Source: an uncultured Bdellovibrio sp.
GTDB taxonomy: Bacteria > Bdellovibrionota > Bdellovibrionia > Bdellovibrionales > Bdellovibrionaceae
Direction: 5' to 3'
DNA: 6,639 bases
Assembly: GCA_946480995.1 (NCBI GenBank)
Contig: CAMLMF010000145.1
Span: 1 to 6,639 of the forward strand
Part shown: positions 1 to 6,296 of the stretch, piece after piece
Layout of the letters: each line of letters starts with the position of its first letter
Numbering within the stretch: position 1 is the stretch's first letter
Made by a program: the position numbers and the translations under genes
The notes under the pieces: model-generated
What the model was told of the DNA's origin: nothing
Database searches by the model: none
The model's input: only the letters and a program-made list of their open reading frames with translations

Positions 1-1264
1 ACCATTTGGTCATTTTCTTTGCGACGTCAGCGTTCTGGAACAAAGAAGAAATCGTAGAGCCATTAACGTTGCTGATCACGGGATTGGTGAAGTGACCATC
101 TCGCGTAACTGCGATTTTCATCAAGCTGTTGGTGCCGTGATCTTCCGTGTTGGCAATTAGACCTGTGCTCAATTCAAACTGCCCGTGGACCTTCTGATAG
201 CGGTGGAAGTACTTATTGCCATTGTAGACAACTTCAGCTGACATTGTATCAGCACTGCAACTGCTTTCGTCGATGGTCACGACGGGCACGTCTTGGGCCA
301 TCTTTTCTGACATTTCCCGAGCTCGAGTTTGCATTAACTGACAGCAGTCGGGGCACTTTTTAAAGAACTCTTCTTTTTGTTTTAAGGTCATCTCAAGAAG
401 TTCATTCAGCTTGGATTCTTTCACTTCCATCGCGCAATTATTTTCGATATCGATAAAACCTTTTAGCTCGCCATTATTGTCATCATTCGAAAACCACTTT
501 TTCTTAGAAACGCATTTACTGAACAGACGCTCCTTATCGACCATCTCTGCAGCCGGAACTATTAACGCCGCTGCGACAAGACCTCCGTACTTTCCGGATT
601 GTCCGCCCAATATCTTGGAGTTTCTAAGGGCACTGCGCATCCATTTATACTTTTCATGAATATGCATTTGTAACTGCAAACTTCTAGCACCGTCCAGAAT
701 TCGCGCCATTTCGGTTTGAATATCTGCAAGCTCCGCCCTACTCAGCTTTTGTTTTCCCTCAACATGGTCAATCAAGCGGTCTTTTACTTTTAGATATTCT
801 TTGTGTCGGCTTTTTTGTTCGTCCGTGCCATGCCAACCATCAAAAAAATCTGAGCGCGATCTGTCTGCAAGATACCAAAAATCCGACGACCGAATCTTTT
901 TTCCCGCCTTGGCGCTTTCAAAAAAGTTCTGCCATTCTGCATATCCCCGATTTGTTTTTGTAAGTTGAATCTCGAAGGCATTGTCGTAAATTTTCGCGCG
1001 CAGGGAGGCCTCTCTGCGCCCCGCTTTTACACCGGCAAATTCGCCAGCTCTTTCCCCCAGCTTTTTGCCACCGACGTATCCGGCGACACCCAGAATTCCG
1101 GTAAGAAAGCCTTTCGGGATTATGGCGCAAGCTTCGGGTGTGCCACCAGCTTGGCAGTGATACCTGGTGTAATATTCAACAATAAATTCGTCAGAGGTGC
1201 ATTGTTGAGCAAACGCATTCTGCACAATAATAATCGCAACTATCGCGATCACTATTTTTCTCAT
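1..1264 (-). CDS. Secreted cysteine-rich protein with glycine zipper, function unknown (C-terminus cut by window edge)
   Basis: An open frame of 421 codons runs from an ATG at 1264 to the left edge without a stop, so the C-terminus is missing. The start is fixed by a GGAGG five bases upstream. Residues 1-19 form a classic signal peptide (MRK, a run rich in I, V and A, then AFA before QQ), predicting export by Sec and cleavage after A19. C22 is not in a proper lipobox, so I do not call a lipoprotein. Residues 52-82 are glycine-rich, with glycines every fourth position from 62 to 82 (a glycine zipper) alternating with charged residues. A second short hydrophobic stretch lies near 226-241. There are nine cysteines (22, 37, 46, 251, 277, 304, 307, 308, 336), including a CPDCC cluster, which suggests disulfides in the periplasm or outside the cell. 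The middle (about 83-220) is charged and looks helical. I recognise no family or catalytic motif. It lies 115 bases downstream of the methyltransferase, with its own possible promoter. Confidence 0.85.
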   Translation of the reverse strand, partial: MRKIVIAIVAIIIVQNAFAQQCTSDEFIVEYYTRYHCQAGGTPEACAIIPKGFLTGILGVAGYVGGKKLGERAGEFAGVKAGRREASLRAKIYDNAFEIQLTKTNRGYAEWQNFFESAKAGKKIRSSDFWYLADRSRSDFFDGWHGTDEQKSRHKEYLKVKDRLIDHVEGKQKLSRAELADIQTEMARILDGARSLQLQMHIHEKYKWMRSALRNSKILGGQSGKYGGLVAAALIVPAAEMVDKERLFSKCVSKKKWFSNDDNNGELKGFIDIENNCAMEVKESKLNELLEMTLKQKEEFFKKCPDCCQLMQTRAREMSEKMAQDVPVVTIDESSCSADTMSAEVVYNGNKYFHRYQKVHGQFELSTGLIANTEDHGTNSLMKIAVTRDGHFTNPVISNVNGSTISSLFQNADVAKKMTKW

Positions 1265-1269
1265 ATACA

Positions 1270-1274
1270 CCTCC
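1270..1274 (-). promoter_or_regulatory. Shine-Dalgarno of the secreted protein gene
   Basis: The minus strand reads GGAGG followed by five bases (TGTAT) and then ATG at 1264. This near-consensus site, together with the signal peptide that starts directly at this ATG, decides the start codon of the left-hand gene. Confidence 0.8.
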
Positions 1275-1281
1275 GTTCTAT

Positions 1282-1308
1282 AAATCGGTGTATCTTTGCC
1301 AGCACTTA
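1282..1308 (-). promoter_or_regulatory. Possible sigma-28 (FliA)-like promoter of the secreted protein gene
   Basis: On the minus strand TAAG (1308-1305) is followed by exactly 15 bases and then ACCGATTT (1289-1282). The known FliA consensus is TAAA-N15-GCCGATAA, so three of four bases match in the -35 part and five of eight in the -10 part, including the CCGAT core with correct spacing. The implied transcript start would be only about 10-15 bases before the ATG, giving a very short leader that still includes the Shine-Dalgarno. No better sigma-70 promoter is evident in this gap. The match could be chance. Confidence 0.3.
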
Positions 1309-1332
1309 ATGAGACGGACTTTGGTCGGGTTG

Positions 1333-1372
1333 CAATGAAGGGCCCTGAATGCGTTATGAGGGCCCTTCATTG
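1333..1372. terminator. Perfect 14-bp inverted repeat, probable transcription terminator or mRNA 3' end hairpin
   Basis: CAATGAAGGGCCCT (1333-1346) and AGGGCCCTTCATTG (1359-1372) are exact reverse complements around a 12-base loop, forming a strong hairpin with a GGGCCC core. It begins only seven bases after the methyltransferase stop codon, the usual place for a terminator. In the direction of that gene the hairpin is followed by a C/A-rich stretch with no U run. On the plus strand it is followed by a T-rich stretch (1376-1397). It therefore looks like a canonical intrinsic terminator only for transcription from the left. For the methyltransferase it may act as a 3' end stabiliser or a weaker, factor-assisted terminator. 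Confidence 0.6.
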
Positions 1373-1379
1373 GGATCTC

Positions 1380-2177
1380 TTATTTTATTTTTCTTAAGAT
1401 GGGTATCATGCGCCAAGCAGGTTCTTCGTTCGTGAAGGGAATGTTTGTATCCATAGCGCCATAATATTCGACAACTTCAAAGACTCTTGAGGCGGCTACC
1501 AAAGCTGCGAACTCGGTTGCGGTGAAGCAACGTTGCGGCGACCGATCTTCGATGACTCCCCGTTTTTCTTTGTCGACGTATTCTAGGCGGACAGTGACGT
1601 TGGTGATCTGCGAAATCGGATCAAACTCATCTTCTGTGACACCCCACTGAACTTTTACTTTCGTGTCACCTTTTTCCATTTCCCATTCGTTGACCGTGTC
1701 TTGTGTCACTTCAAATACGGACTTGGGGTGATTCATTTCTAAAACATAAAGCCCTTGGGGATTCAAGACACTTGCGACGGAATGTAAGTGCTGAATCACG
1801 TCTTCGTTGGTTAACAAGTACGATGCCGAATCCATTAACAACGTGGCCAAGTCATAGCGCCGGTCAGACCGATAGTGGATCATATCTGCGCATTCGCACT
1901 GAACTTTAACAGACAAGGAATCCGCTTTGTTTTTTGCATAGGCGGTCATTTCAGCGGAAAGATCCACGGCCGTGACCGCCGTAAGGGCTTTTGCCATTTC
2001 CATACAATGCAAGGCTGGACCCGCGCCGAACTCGATGAAAGAATTTAACGGCGCTGACGAATGCTTTGCGAAAACTTCTTTTAAGAAGTCGCATTCCTTG
2101 GCGATGTTTTTAAAATCAAAAGCGATATCGTAATATTTTGCGAACGAATAAAAATCTTCGTGAAACTGAGACTTCAT
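1380..2177 (-). CDS. Class I SAM-dependent methyltransferase, substrate unknown
   Basis: The 265-residue product has the Rossmann-type methyltransferase layout. Motif I is EFGAGPAL at 49-56, a G-x-G glycine loop that binds S-adenosylmethionine. An acidic strand end at VDLS (D72) would bind the ribose hydroxyls. CADM with D98 fits the adenine-contacting motif, and a strand around DLATLLMDSASYL (109-121) fits the post-motif region. No signal peptide or membrane segment is present, so it should be cytoplasmic. The C-terminal part (about 155-265) is a mixed strand/helix extension that would define the substrate; I cannot tell whether that is a small molecule, lipid or protein. The frame extends upstream to an ATG at 2234, but that one lacks a ribosome binding site. 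The ATG at 2177 has GGAG six bases upstream and begins a more natural N-terminus, so I chose it. It lies 165 bases after kdpE on the same strand. Whether it is read from the kdp transcript or its own promoter is unclear. Confidence 0.93.
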   Translation of the reverse strand: MKSQFHEDFYSFAKYYDIAFDFKNIAKECDFLKEVFAKHSSAPLNSFIEFGAGPALHCMEMAKALTAVTAVDLSAEMTAYAKNKADSLSVKVQCECADMIHYRSDRRYDLATLLMDSASYLLTNEDVIQHLHSVASVLNPQGLYVLEMNHPKSVFEVTQDTVNEWEMEKGDTKVKVQWGVTEDEFDPISQITNVTVRLEYVDKEKRGVIEDRSPQRCFTATEFAALVAASRVFEVVEYYGAMDTNIPFTNEEPAWRMIPILRKIK

Positions 2178-2183
2178 GACTAA

Positions 2184-2187
2184 CTCC
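2184..2187 (-). promoter_or_regulatory. Shine-Dalgarno deciding the methyltransferase start
   Basis: The minus strand reads GGAG, six bases (TTAGTC), then ATG at 2177. The alternative in-frame ATG at 2234 is preceded by AATCGCG with no purine-rich site, so the shorter 265-residue product is preferred over the 284-residue one. Confidence 0.75.
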
Positions 2188-2342
2188 AAATAATTTAAAT
2201 AAAAATAGATAACGAGCCACGCTGTAGGCGGCATCGCGATTTTGGGGAACTGAATTTGGCGGTCTAATTAGTCATTTGATGGATATAGACTAGCGTTACT
2301 CATCCCAAGCAACAAGAGATTTAACTTCAAAATATGAGATTA

Positions 2343-3020
2343 CTAGACAATGCGGTAACCGACGCCGGGTTCGGTTAAGATGTGCACGGGTTTTGCGGGA
2401 TTCTTTTCGATCTTTTTTCTTAATTGTTTTATGTAAATTCTTAAGTAGTGGGATTCTTCTTGTGAGAGGACTCCCCAGATCTCTTTTAAAAGTTTCGCTT
2501 GTGGGACGACTTTACCCGCTTCGCGCACGAGCCTTTGTAAAAGTTCGAATTCTGTCTTGGTCAGTTTTACTTCTGCGCCGTCCACTTCAACTTGGCGGGA
2601 ATTCAGATCCACTTTTAAGTCTGACGAGGTGAACACAGGGGTCGCCTCAAGATGACCATAGTGTCTGAGAGCTACACGTACGCGAGCCATAAGTTCTGCT
2701 GAGCTGAAAGGCTTGGTCAGGTAATCATCGGCGCCAGAGTCTAATAATTTCACTTTGGTATTTTCGTCGTCAGCTGCCGTCAATACGATCACTGGAACCA
2801 TCGTCCATGTGCGCAGTTCTTTTAAAACTTCTTGGCCAGTCATATCAGGAAGCCCCAGATCTAGAATCACTAAATTGGGATGGTAGGACTTAATTTTTTC
2901 TAAACCCTCTTTGCCATTTTGTGCTTCTTCGACTTGGTGTTGTTCAACCTTTAAAGCGCGCGATAAAACATCGCGGATGGATTTTTCGTCATCGATGATA
3001 AGAATTCTGGATACTTCCAT
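2343..3020 (-). CDS. kdpE: KdpE, OmpR/PhoB-type response regulator of the Kdp potassium system
   Basis: This is a 225-residue two-domain regulator, the same length as E. coli KdpE. The receiver domain (about 4-120) has the acidic pair D10-D11, the phosphoacceptor D54 in LVILDLGLPD, T81 and K103 in LTKPF. The PhoB-like winged-helix domain (about 130-225) carries LTKTEFELLQRL, the helix HYLRIYIKQLRKKIE and the closing GVGYRIV. The HYLRIY and GADDYLTKPF stretches closely resemble KdpE as I remember it. By family knowledge it is phosphorylated by KdpD in the cytoplasm and activates the kdp structural operon under K+ limitation or osmotic stress. Its ATG directly abuts the kdpD stop codon, with AGGA inside the end of kdpD, so the two are translationally coupled. 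It is the last kdp gene here. No convincing terminator follows. Confidence 0.97.
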   Translation of the reverse strand: MEVSRILIIDDEKSIRDVLSRALKVEQHQVEEAQNGKEGLEKIKSYHPNLVILDLGLPDMTGQEVLKELRTWTMVPVIVLTAADDENTKVKLLDSGADDYLTKPFSSAELMARVRVALRHYGHLEATPVFTSSDLKVDLNSRQVEVDGAEVKLTKTEFELLQRLVREAGKVVPQAKLLKEIWGVLSQEESHYLRIYIKQLRKKIEKNPAKPVHILTEPGVGYRIV

Positions 3021-5708
3021 TTAATCCTGGCCTTTGTCGATACCGGGAGCTTTTTCCGCAGGCAATTCGATAATAAATTTTGACCCCTGAGGCTGATTAG
3101 CTTCATAGCGAAGCGTGCCTTTGTGCAGTTCGATAATACTTTTAACGATAGACAATCCTAAGCCTGTGCCGCCGGCCGGAGTTTCAGGGACACGATAAAA
3201 CTTTTCAAAAATTTTCGGCACAAACTCTTCAGAAATACCGATACCGTTATCCTCAACGGAAATTTGGACCTTGTCATTCACGCGTCCTGCTTTGACGGCG
3301 ATCACACAGTCTTCCCCAGCATATTGAGTTGCATTCAGAATTAAATTCGCCAGGGCGTGTTCAAAAAGTCGATAGTCTATATGGATGAGTTCTAAGTCTT
3401 CATCCACTTGCACGACGAGCTTATGATTTCTTAGATTTTTTTCTAGTTTTTGCAGAACCACACCCACAAGATCACTGACGTCATGCCACTCTTTTTTTAG
3501 CCCTAACACACCAGCATTCAGGCGGCTCATATCAAGGAGATTTTCAATGACGCGATTGAGGCGATCTGAAGCGTCGGACAAGTTTTCAGAAATCGACCTT
3601 AGATCTTTATCGTTCTGGGCCTTATCTAAAATGGCTGAAGCCGAACCCATAATGGCCGTCAATGGTGTGCGCATTTCGTGGGAAATAGAATTAAGAAGTG
3701 TCTGGTGTAAGACTTCAGAATCTTTAATCGCCTGGGCCTCGATAAGCCGACGGCTAAGAAAATGCCTTTCAATTGAAATTCCCAATTGCGTGACGATAGC
3801 ATTTAGCAGTTCGGTTTGGTCTACGCGCAGGCGAACACCTTTTCGTAATGGTTTAAAAACTAAAACTCCGACAGATTCAGCAACACCTTTCAATGGAATA
3901 CACAATGACTTCGCTTGATTGAGAGTTTCCGTCGACCAACCCGCACTTTTTTGATTTTGAAAAGACCATAAAGCCACAGCTTGTTCGTTTTGTTCCAGGC
4001 GATCAGCATCCTTTAACTTTTCAAACTGTAATTCACCCGTTTTTGATTTCAAAATCACCGTGGCATTGCCAGCAAAGCTTTTTGAAATCCTTGCGCACAC
4101 TTTGTCGATAAATTCCGACTTATTCTGACTTTGTGAGATGTCTTTTAAGACCTCATTCATCAGATTCGTTTTTTCTTCCCTTTCGCGAATGATCTTTTCA
4201 CGAACGCGAATACGATTCGTCAAAAAACCCGTGATCATAGCGACGACAAAATAGGACACGCACAATATGACATCGTCCGCAGAACTGATCGTAAAAGTAA
4301 AGCGTGGCGGGATAAAACCAAAGTTCCAAATAAATGCGCTGATCAGCGCCGCAAATGAAACAGCGGCGATGCTGCCCCATAAGCTCGTGATGACGACGGC
4401 AAGAAGAAATAAAAAACCCACCGCGCGATAGCCAATGTAAGATTCTGCCAAGGCACCTAAAGTGGTAATAAAAATAAAAAACCAGGTGATTTGATAATAC
4501 TTAATCCAGCCTGAACCTGTTTTATATAACGAGATCTCTTCGGCGACAGAGGGCTTCGGAAATTCCTTGGGATCATGACGAGTCACATGAACGTCGATTT
4601 CATGGTTGTCTTTGACCAAACGATCTAAAAAGTTTCCACCCTCAAGCAAATCGCGGAACCAACGGCGGGTCGGACGGCCGACAATAATCTGGGTTACATT
4701 TTTCTGGCGGGAAATTCTTTTCACTGCCGCAGGCACGTCGACATCTGTTGTGCTGATGACTTCGGCATTAAGTTCTCTTGCTAGATCCAAGTTCTTCTTA
4801 AGTTGCCTTTGGTCTTCTTCACTGAGAGTCAGGCCCGTTTCCACATGCAAGGCAATCCAAGGGGCTTCTAAACTGTAAGCAAGCTTACGCGTGGCGCGAA
4901 TTAATTTTGCAGATGATGGAGAATACGACACTGCAACCAAAAGTCTTTCTGAAGATTGCCATGGAACTTCATTGCGAACGACGGTGAACTTTTGCAGATC
5001 GTGATCCACGCGTTCCGCTGTTAATCTAAGGGCGATTTCACGCAAGGCGGTCAGCTTGTCTTCTTTAAAGAAATTTTCAGCGGCCCGTTCGGCCTTGTCG
5101 CCAAGATAGACTTTACCTTCCTTCAAACGCTTTAATAGCTCACTGGGAGCGATATCAACAAGTTCCACCAAAGAGGCTCGCTCGAGGATACTGTCCGGAA
5201 CCGTTTCACGAATACCGACTCCTGTAATAAGCTCGACAGAGTCCTTACGACTTTCGAGATGTTGCACATTAATCGCGGTATAGACATCAATCCCTGCTTC
5301 CAGGATCTCGATAACATCCTGATAACGTTTCGGATGACGCGAAGTCGGCACATTAGTGTGTGCTAGTTCATCGACGACAACGAGATCGGGTTTGAGTTCT
5401 AAAATGGCATCTAAATCCATTTCCTCAAGGACCGTATCGCGGTACTTAATTTTTTTTCTTGGCAGAAGTTGCAACCCTTCGGTCAGGGCTTGCGTTTCAG
5501 ATCGACCGTGGGTTTCGACCGCACCGACGATCACTTCGAAACCGTCTTTTTGGGCTTGATGGGCAGCCTTGAGCATCGCATAGGTTTTTCCTACACCTGC
5601 TGACATACCTAAGAAAACACGCAGTCGACCAAAGCTTCGCTGTTGATCCTGTTTATTGATCAGATCTAACAGCGCATCGGGATTAAGTCTTTGGTCAGCG
5701 TCACCCAA
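3021..5708 (-). CDS. kdpD: KdpD, turgor/K+ sensor histidine kinase
   Basis: The 895-residue protein has the full KdpD architecture (E. coli: 894). The N-terminal KdpD domain has Walker A GMSAGVGKT at 34-42 and a Walker B-like VVVDELAHTN at about 110-119. A universal-stress-protein-like domain spans about 253-378. Four closely packed membrane helices (about 404-422, 428-446, 448-466, 479-497) form the DUF4118 anchor, including IPPRFTFTI. A basic stretch (RIRVREKIIRER, 499-510) follows the last helix, as in E. coli. Then come a GAF-like region (about 516-650), the dimerisation/phosphoacceptor domain with SISHEMRTP (H677), and the ATPase domain with N788/N792, DNGIGI (820-825) and GGTGLGLS (846-853). 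All catalytic residues are present. The role is an inner-membrane kinase/phosphatase for KdpE. The start is a TTG at 5708, supported by AAAGGA seven bases upstream; the next in-frame ATG would delete part of the Walker region. It lies 18 bases after kdpC. Confidence 0.97.
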   Translation of the reverse strand: MGDADQRLNPDALLDLINKQDQQRSFGRLRVFLGMSAGVGKTYAMLKAAHQAQKDGFEVIVGAVETHGRSETQALTEGLQLLPRKKIKYRDTVLEEMDLDAILELKPDLVVVDELAHTNVPTSRHPKRYQDVIEILEAGIDVYTAINVQHLESRKDSVELITGVGIRETVPDSILERASLVELVDIAPSELLKRLKEGKVYLGDKAERAAENFFKEDKLTALREIALRLTAERVDHDLQKFTVVRNEVPWQSSERLLVAVSYSPSSAKLIRATRKLAYSLEAPWIALHVETGLTLSEEDQRQLKKNLDLARELNAEVISTTDVDVPAAVKRISRQKNVTQIIVGRPTRRWFRDLLEGGNFLDRLVKDNHEIDVHVTRHDPKEFPKPSVAEEISLYKTGSGWIKYYQITWFFIFITTLGALAESYIGYRAVGFLFLLAVVITSLWGSIAAVSFAALISAFIWNFGFIPPRFTFTISSADDVILCVSYFVVAMITGFLTNRIRVREKIIREREEKTNLMNEVLKDISQSQNKSEFIDKVCARISKSFAGNATVILKSKTGELQFEKLKDADRLEQNEQAVALWSFQNQKSAGWSTETLNQAKSLCIPLKGVAESVGVLVFKPLRKGVRLRVDQTELLNAIVTQLGISIERHFLSRRLIEAQAIKDSEVLHQTLLNSISHEMRTPLTAIMGSASAILDKAQNDKDLRSISENLSDASDRLNRVIENLLDMSRLNAGVLGLKKEWHDVSDLVGVVLQKLEKNLRNHKLVVQVDEDLELIHIDYRLFEHALANLILNATQYAGEDCVIAVKAGRVNDKVQISVEDNGIGISEEFVPKIFEKFYRVPETPAGGTGLGLSIVKSIIELHKGTLRYEANQPQGSKFIIELPAEKAPGIDKGQD

Positions 5709-5721
5709 AATATTTTCCTTT
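5706..5721 (-). promoter_or_regulatory. Ribosome binding site and TTG start of kdpD
   Basis: In the 18-base gap after the kdpC stop the minus strand reads AAAGGA (5721-5716), seven bases, then TTG GGT GAC. No ATG or GTG is available in frame near this site, so kdpD must use TTG. Rare start codons usually lower initiation, which would fit the low amounts needed of a sensor kinase relative to the transporter subunits (inference). Confidence 0.75.
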
Positions 5722-5726
5722 ATGAA

Positions 5727-6287
5727 CTATCTTACGGCATCCAATGCCAAGTTCAATTTTAATACGTTCACGCGCGGTTCACCCAATATACCAAACTGCG
5801 GTTTTTCAGTCATGCTATTGACGAGTCCCATCACGGTCTTTAAATCCATATTACGAGCTTTGGCAACTTTCGCTGCCTGGTACTGCGCAGCCTCAGGGCT
5901 AATATGAGGATCTAATCCACTGCCACTTGCATAAAGCAAATCTTGAGGAATACTTTGCGTCGCCTCGGGGTTTGCCGCCTTCAAAATAGCCACTCGTTCT
6001 GCCACTTGATTTTTCAAAGTGTCACTGGTGGGGCCCTGATTGCTAGCTCCCGACGTCCGCGAGTCATAGTCAATCGCCGAAGGTCTGCTAAAAAAATACC
6101 TATCTTGCGTAAATTTTTGCGCGATAAGTTCTGAGCCTCTGATTGTTCCTTCTTTTGAAATCAAACTGCCCTGAGCTTTCGCTGAGGCAACAAGTGTTGC
6201 ATAAGCCGAGATAAAACCTGGATACAAAACTCCCGTGATCAGAGACAGCACCACAAATATTTTTAATCCCACAATAAAGTCTTTCAT
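5727..6287 (-). CDS. kdpC: KdpC, membrane-anchored accessory subunit of the K+-transporting KdpFABC ATPase
   Basis: The 186-residue product matches KdpC over its whole length (E. coli about 190). One N-terminal membrane helix (about residues 4-26) anchors it, and the remainder is periplasmic. The family signature blocks appear in order: GSELIAQ (51-57), YFFSRPSA with IDY (64-74), SGASNQGPTS (79-88), IPQDLLYASGSGLDPHISP (113-131) followed by AAQYQAAKVAKAR, and FGILGEPRVNVLKLNLALD (165-183). By family knowledge it stabilises the KdpA-KdpB complex and is thought to raise the ATP affinity of KdpB or to act as a periplasmic filter or chaperone. The start ATG at 6287 is preceded by TAGGAG, which overlaps the kdpB stop codon, so translation is coupled to kdpB. 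Nothing appears broken or missing. Confidence 0.98.
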   Translation of the reverse strand: MKDFIVGLKIFVVLSLITGVLYPGFISAYATLVASAKAQGSLISKEGTIRGSELIAQKFTQDRYFFSRPSAIDYDSRTSGASNQGPTSDTLKNQVAERVAILKAANPEATQSIPQDLLYASGSGLDPHISPEAAQYQAAKVAKARNMDLKTVMGLVNSMTEKPQFGILGEPRVNVLKLNLALDAVR

Positions 6288-6296
6288 AAAATTCTC

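Noticed and set aside
1195..1205. Lipoprotein signal at C22 of the secreted protein
   Set aside because: The residues before the cysteine are AQQ, which do not fit the lipobox. AFA before QQ fits signal peptidase I better.
411..1309. Open frames on both strands at 411-659 (+), 790-981 (-), 918-1130 (-) and 965-1309 (+)
   Set aside because: All overlap the 421-codon minus-strand gene with signal peptide and strong ribosome binding site. Their translations are low-complexity or unlike proteins, so they are shadows.
2178..2234. Longer methyltransferase form starting at the ATG at 2234 (284 residues)
   Set aside because: There is no Shine-Dalgarno before it, and the extra 19 residues (PPTAWLVIYFYLNYLELV) look like translated leader. 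The ATG at 2177 has a well-placed GGAG.
2278..2318. Possible sigma-70 promoter for the methyltransferase (TTGTTG, 17 bases, TAGTCT, minus strand)
   Set aside because: Only three of six matches in each box; this is near chance in an AT-rich gap.
2285..2346. Possible terminator after kdpE, with CTAG and CTCAT pairing to ATGAG and CTAG
   Set aside because: The stems are only four and five pairs with a mismatched internal loop and a roughly 30-base apical loop, and no T run follows. Too weak to call.
2393..6134. Short open frames opposite or in other frames of the methyltransferase and the kdp genes
   Set aside because: They lie entirely within genes that match known families over their full length, and none shows a family motif of its own.
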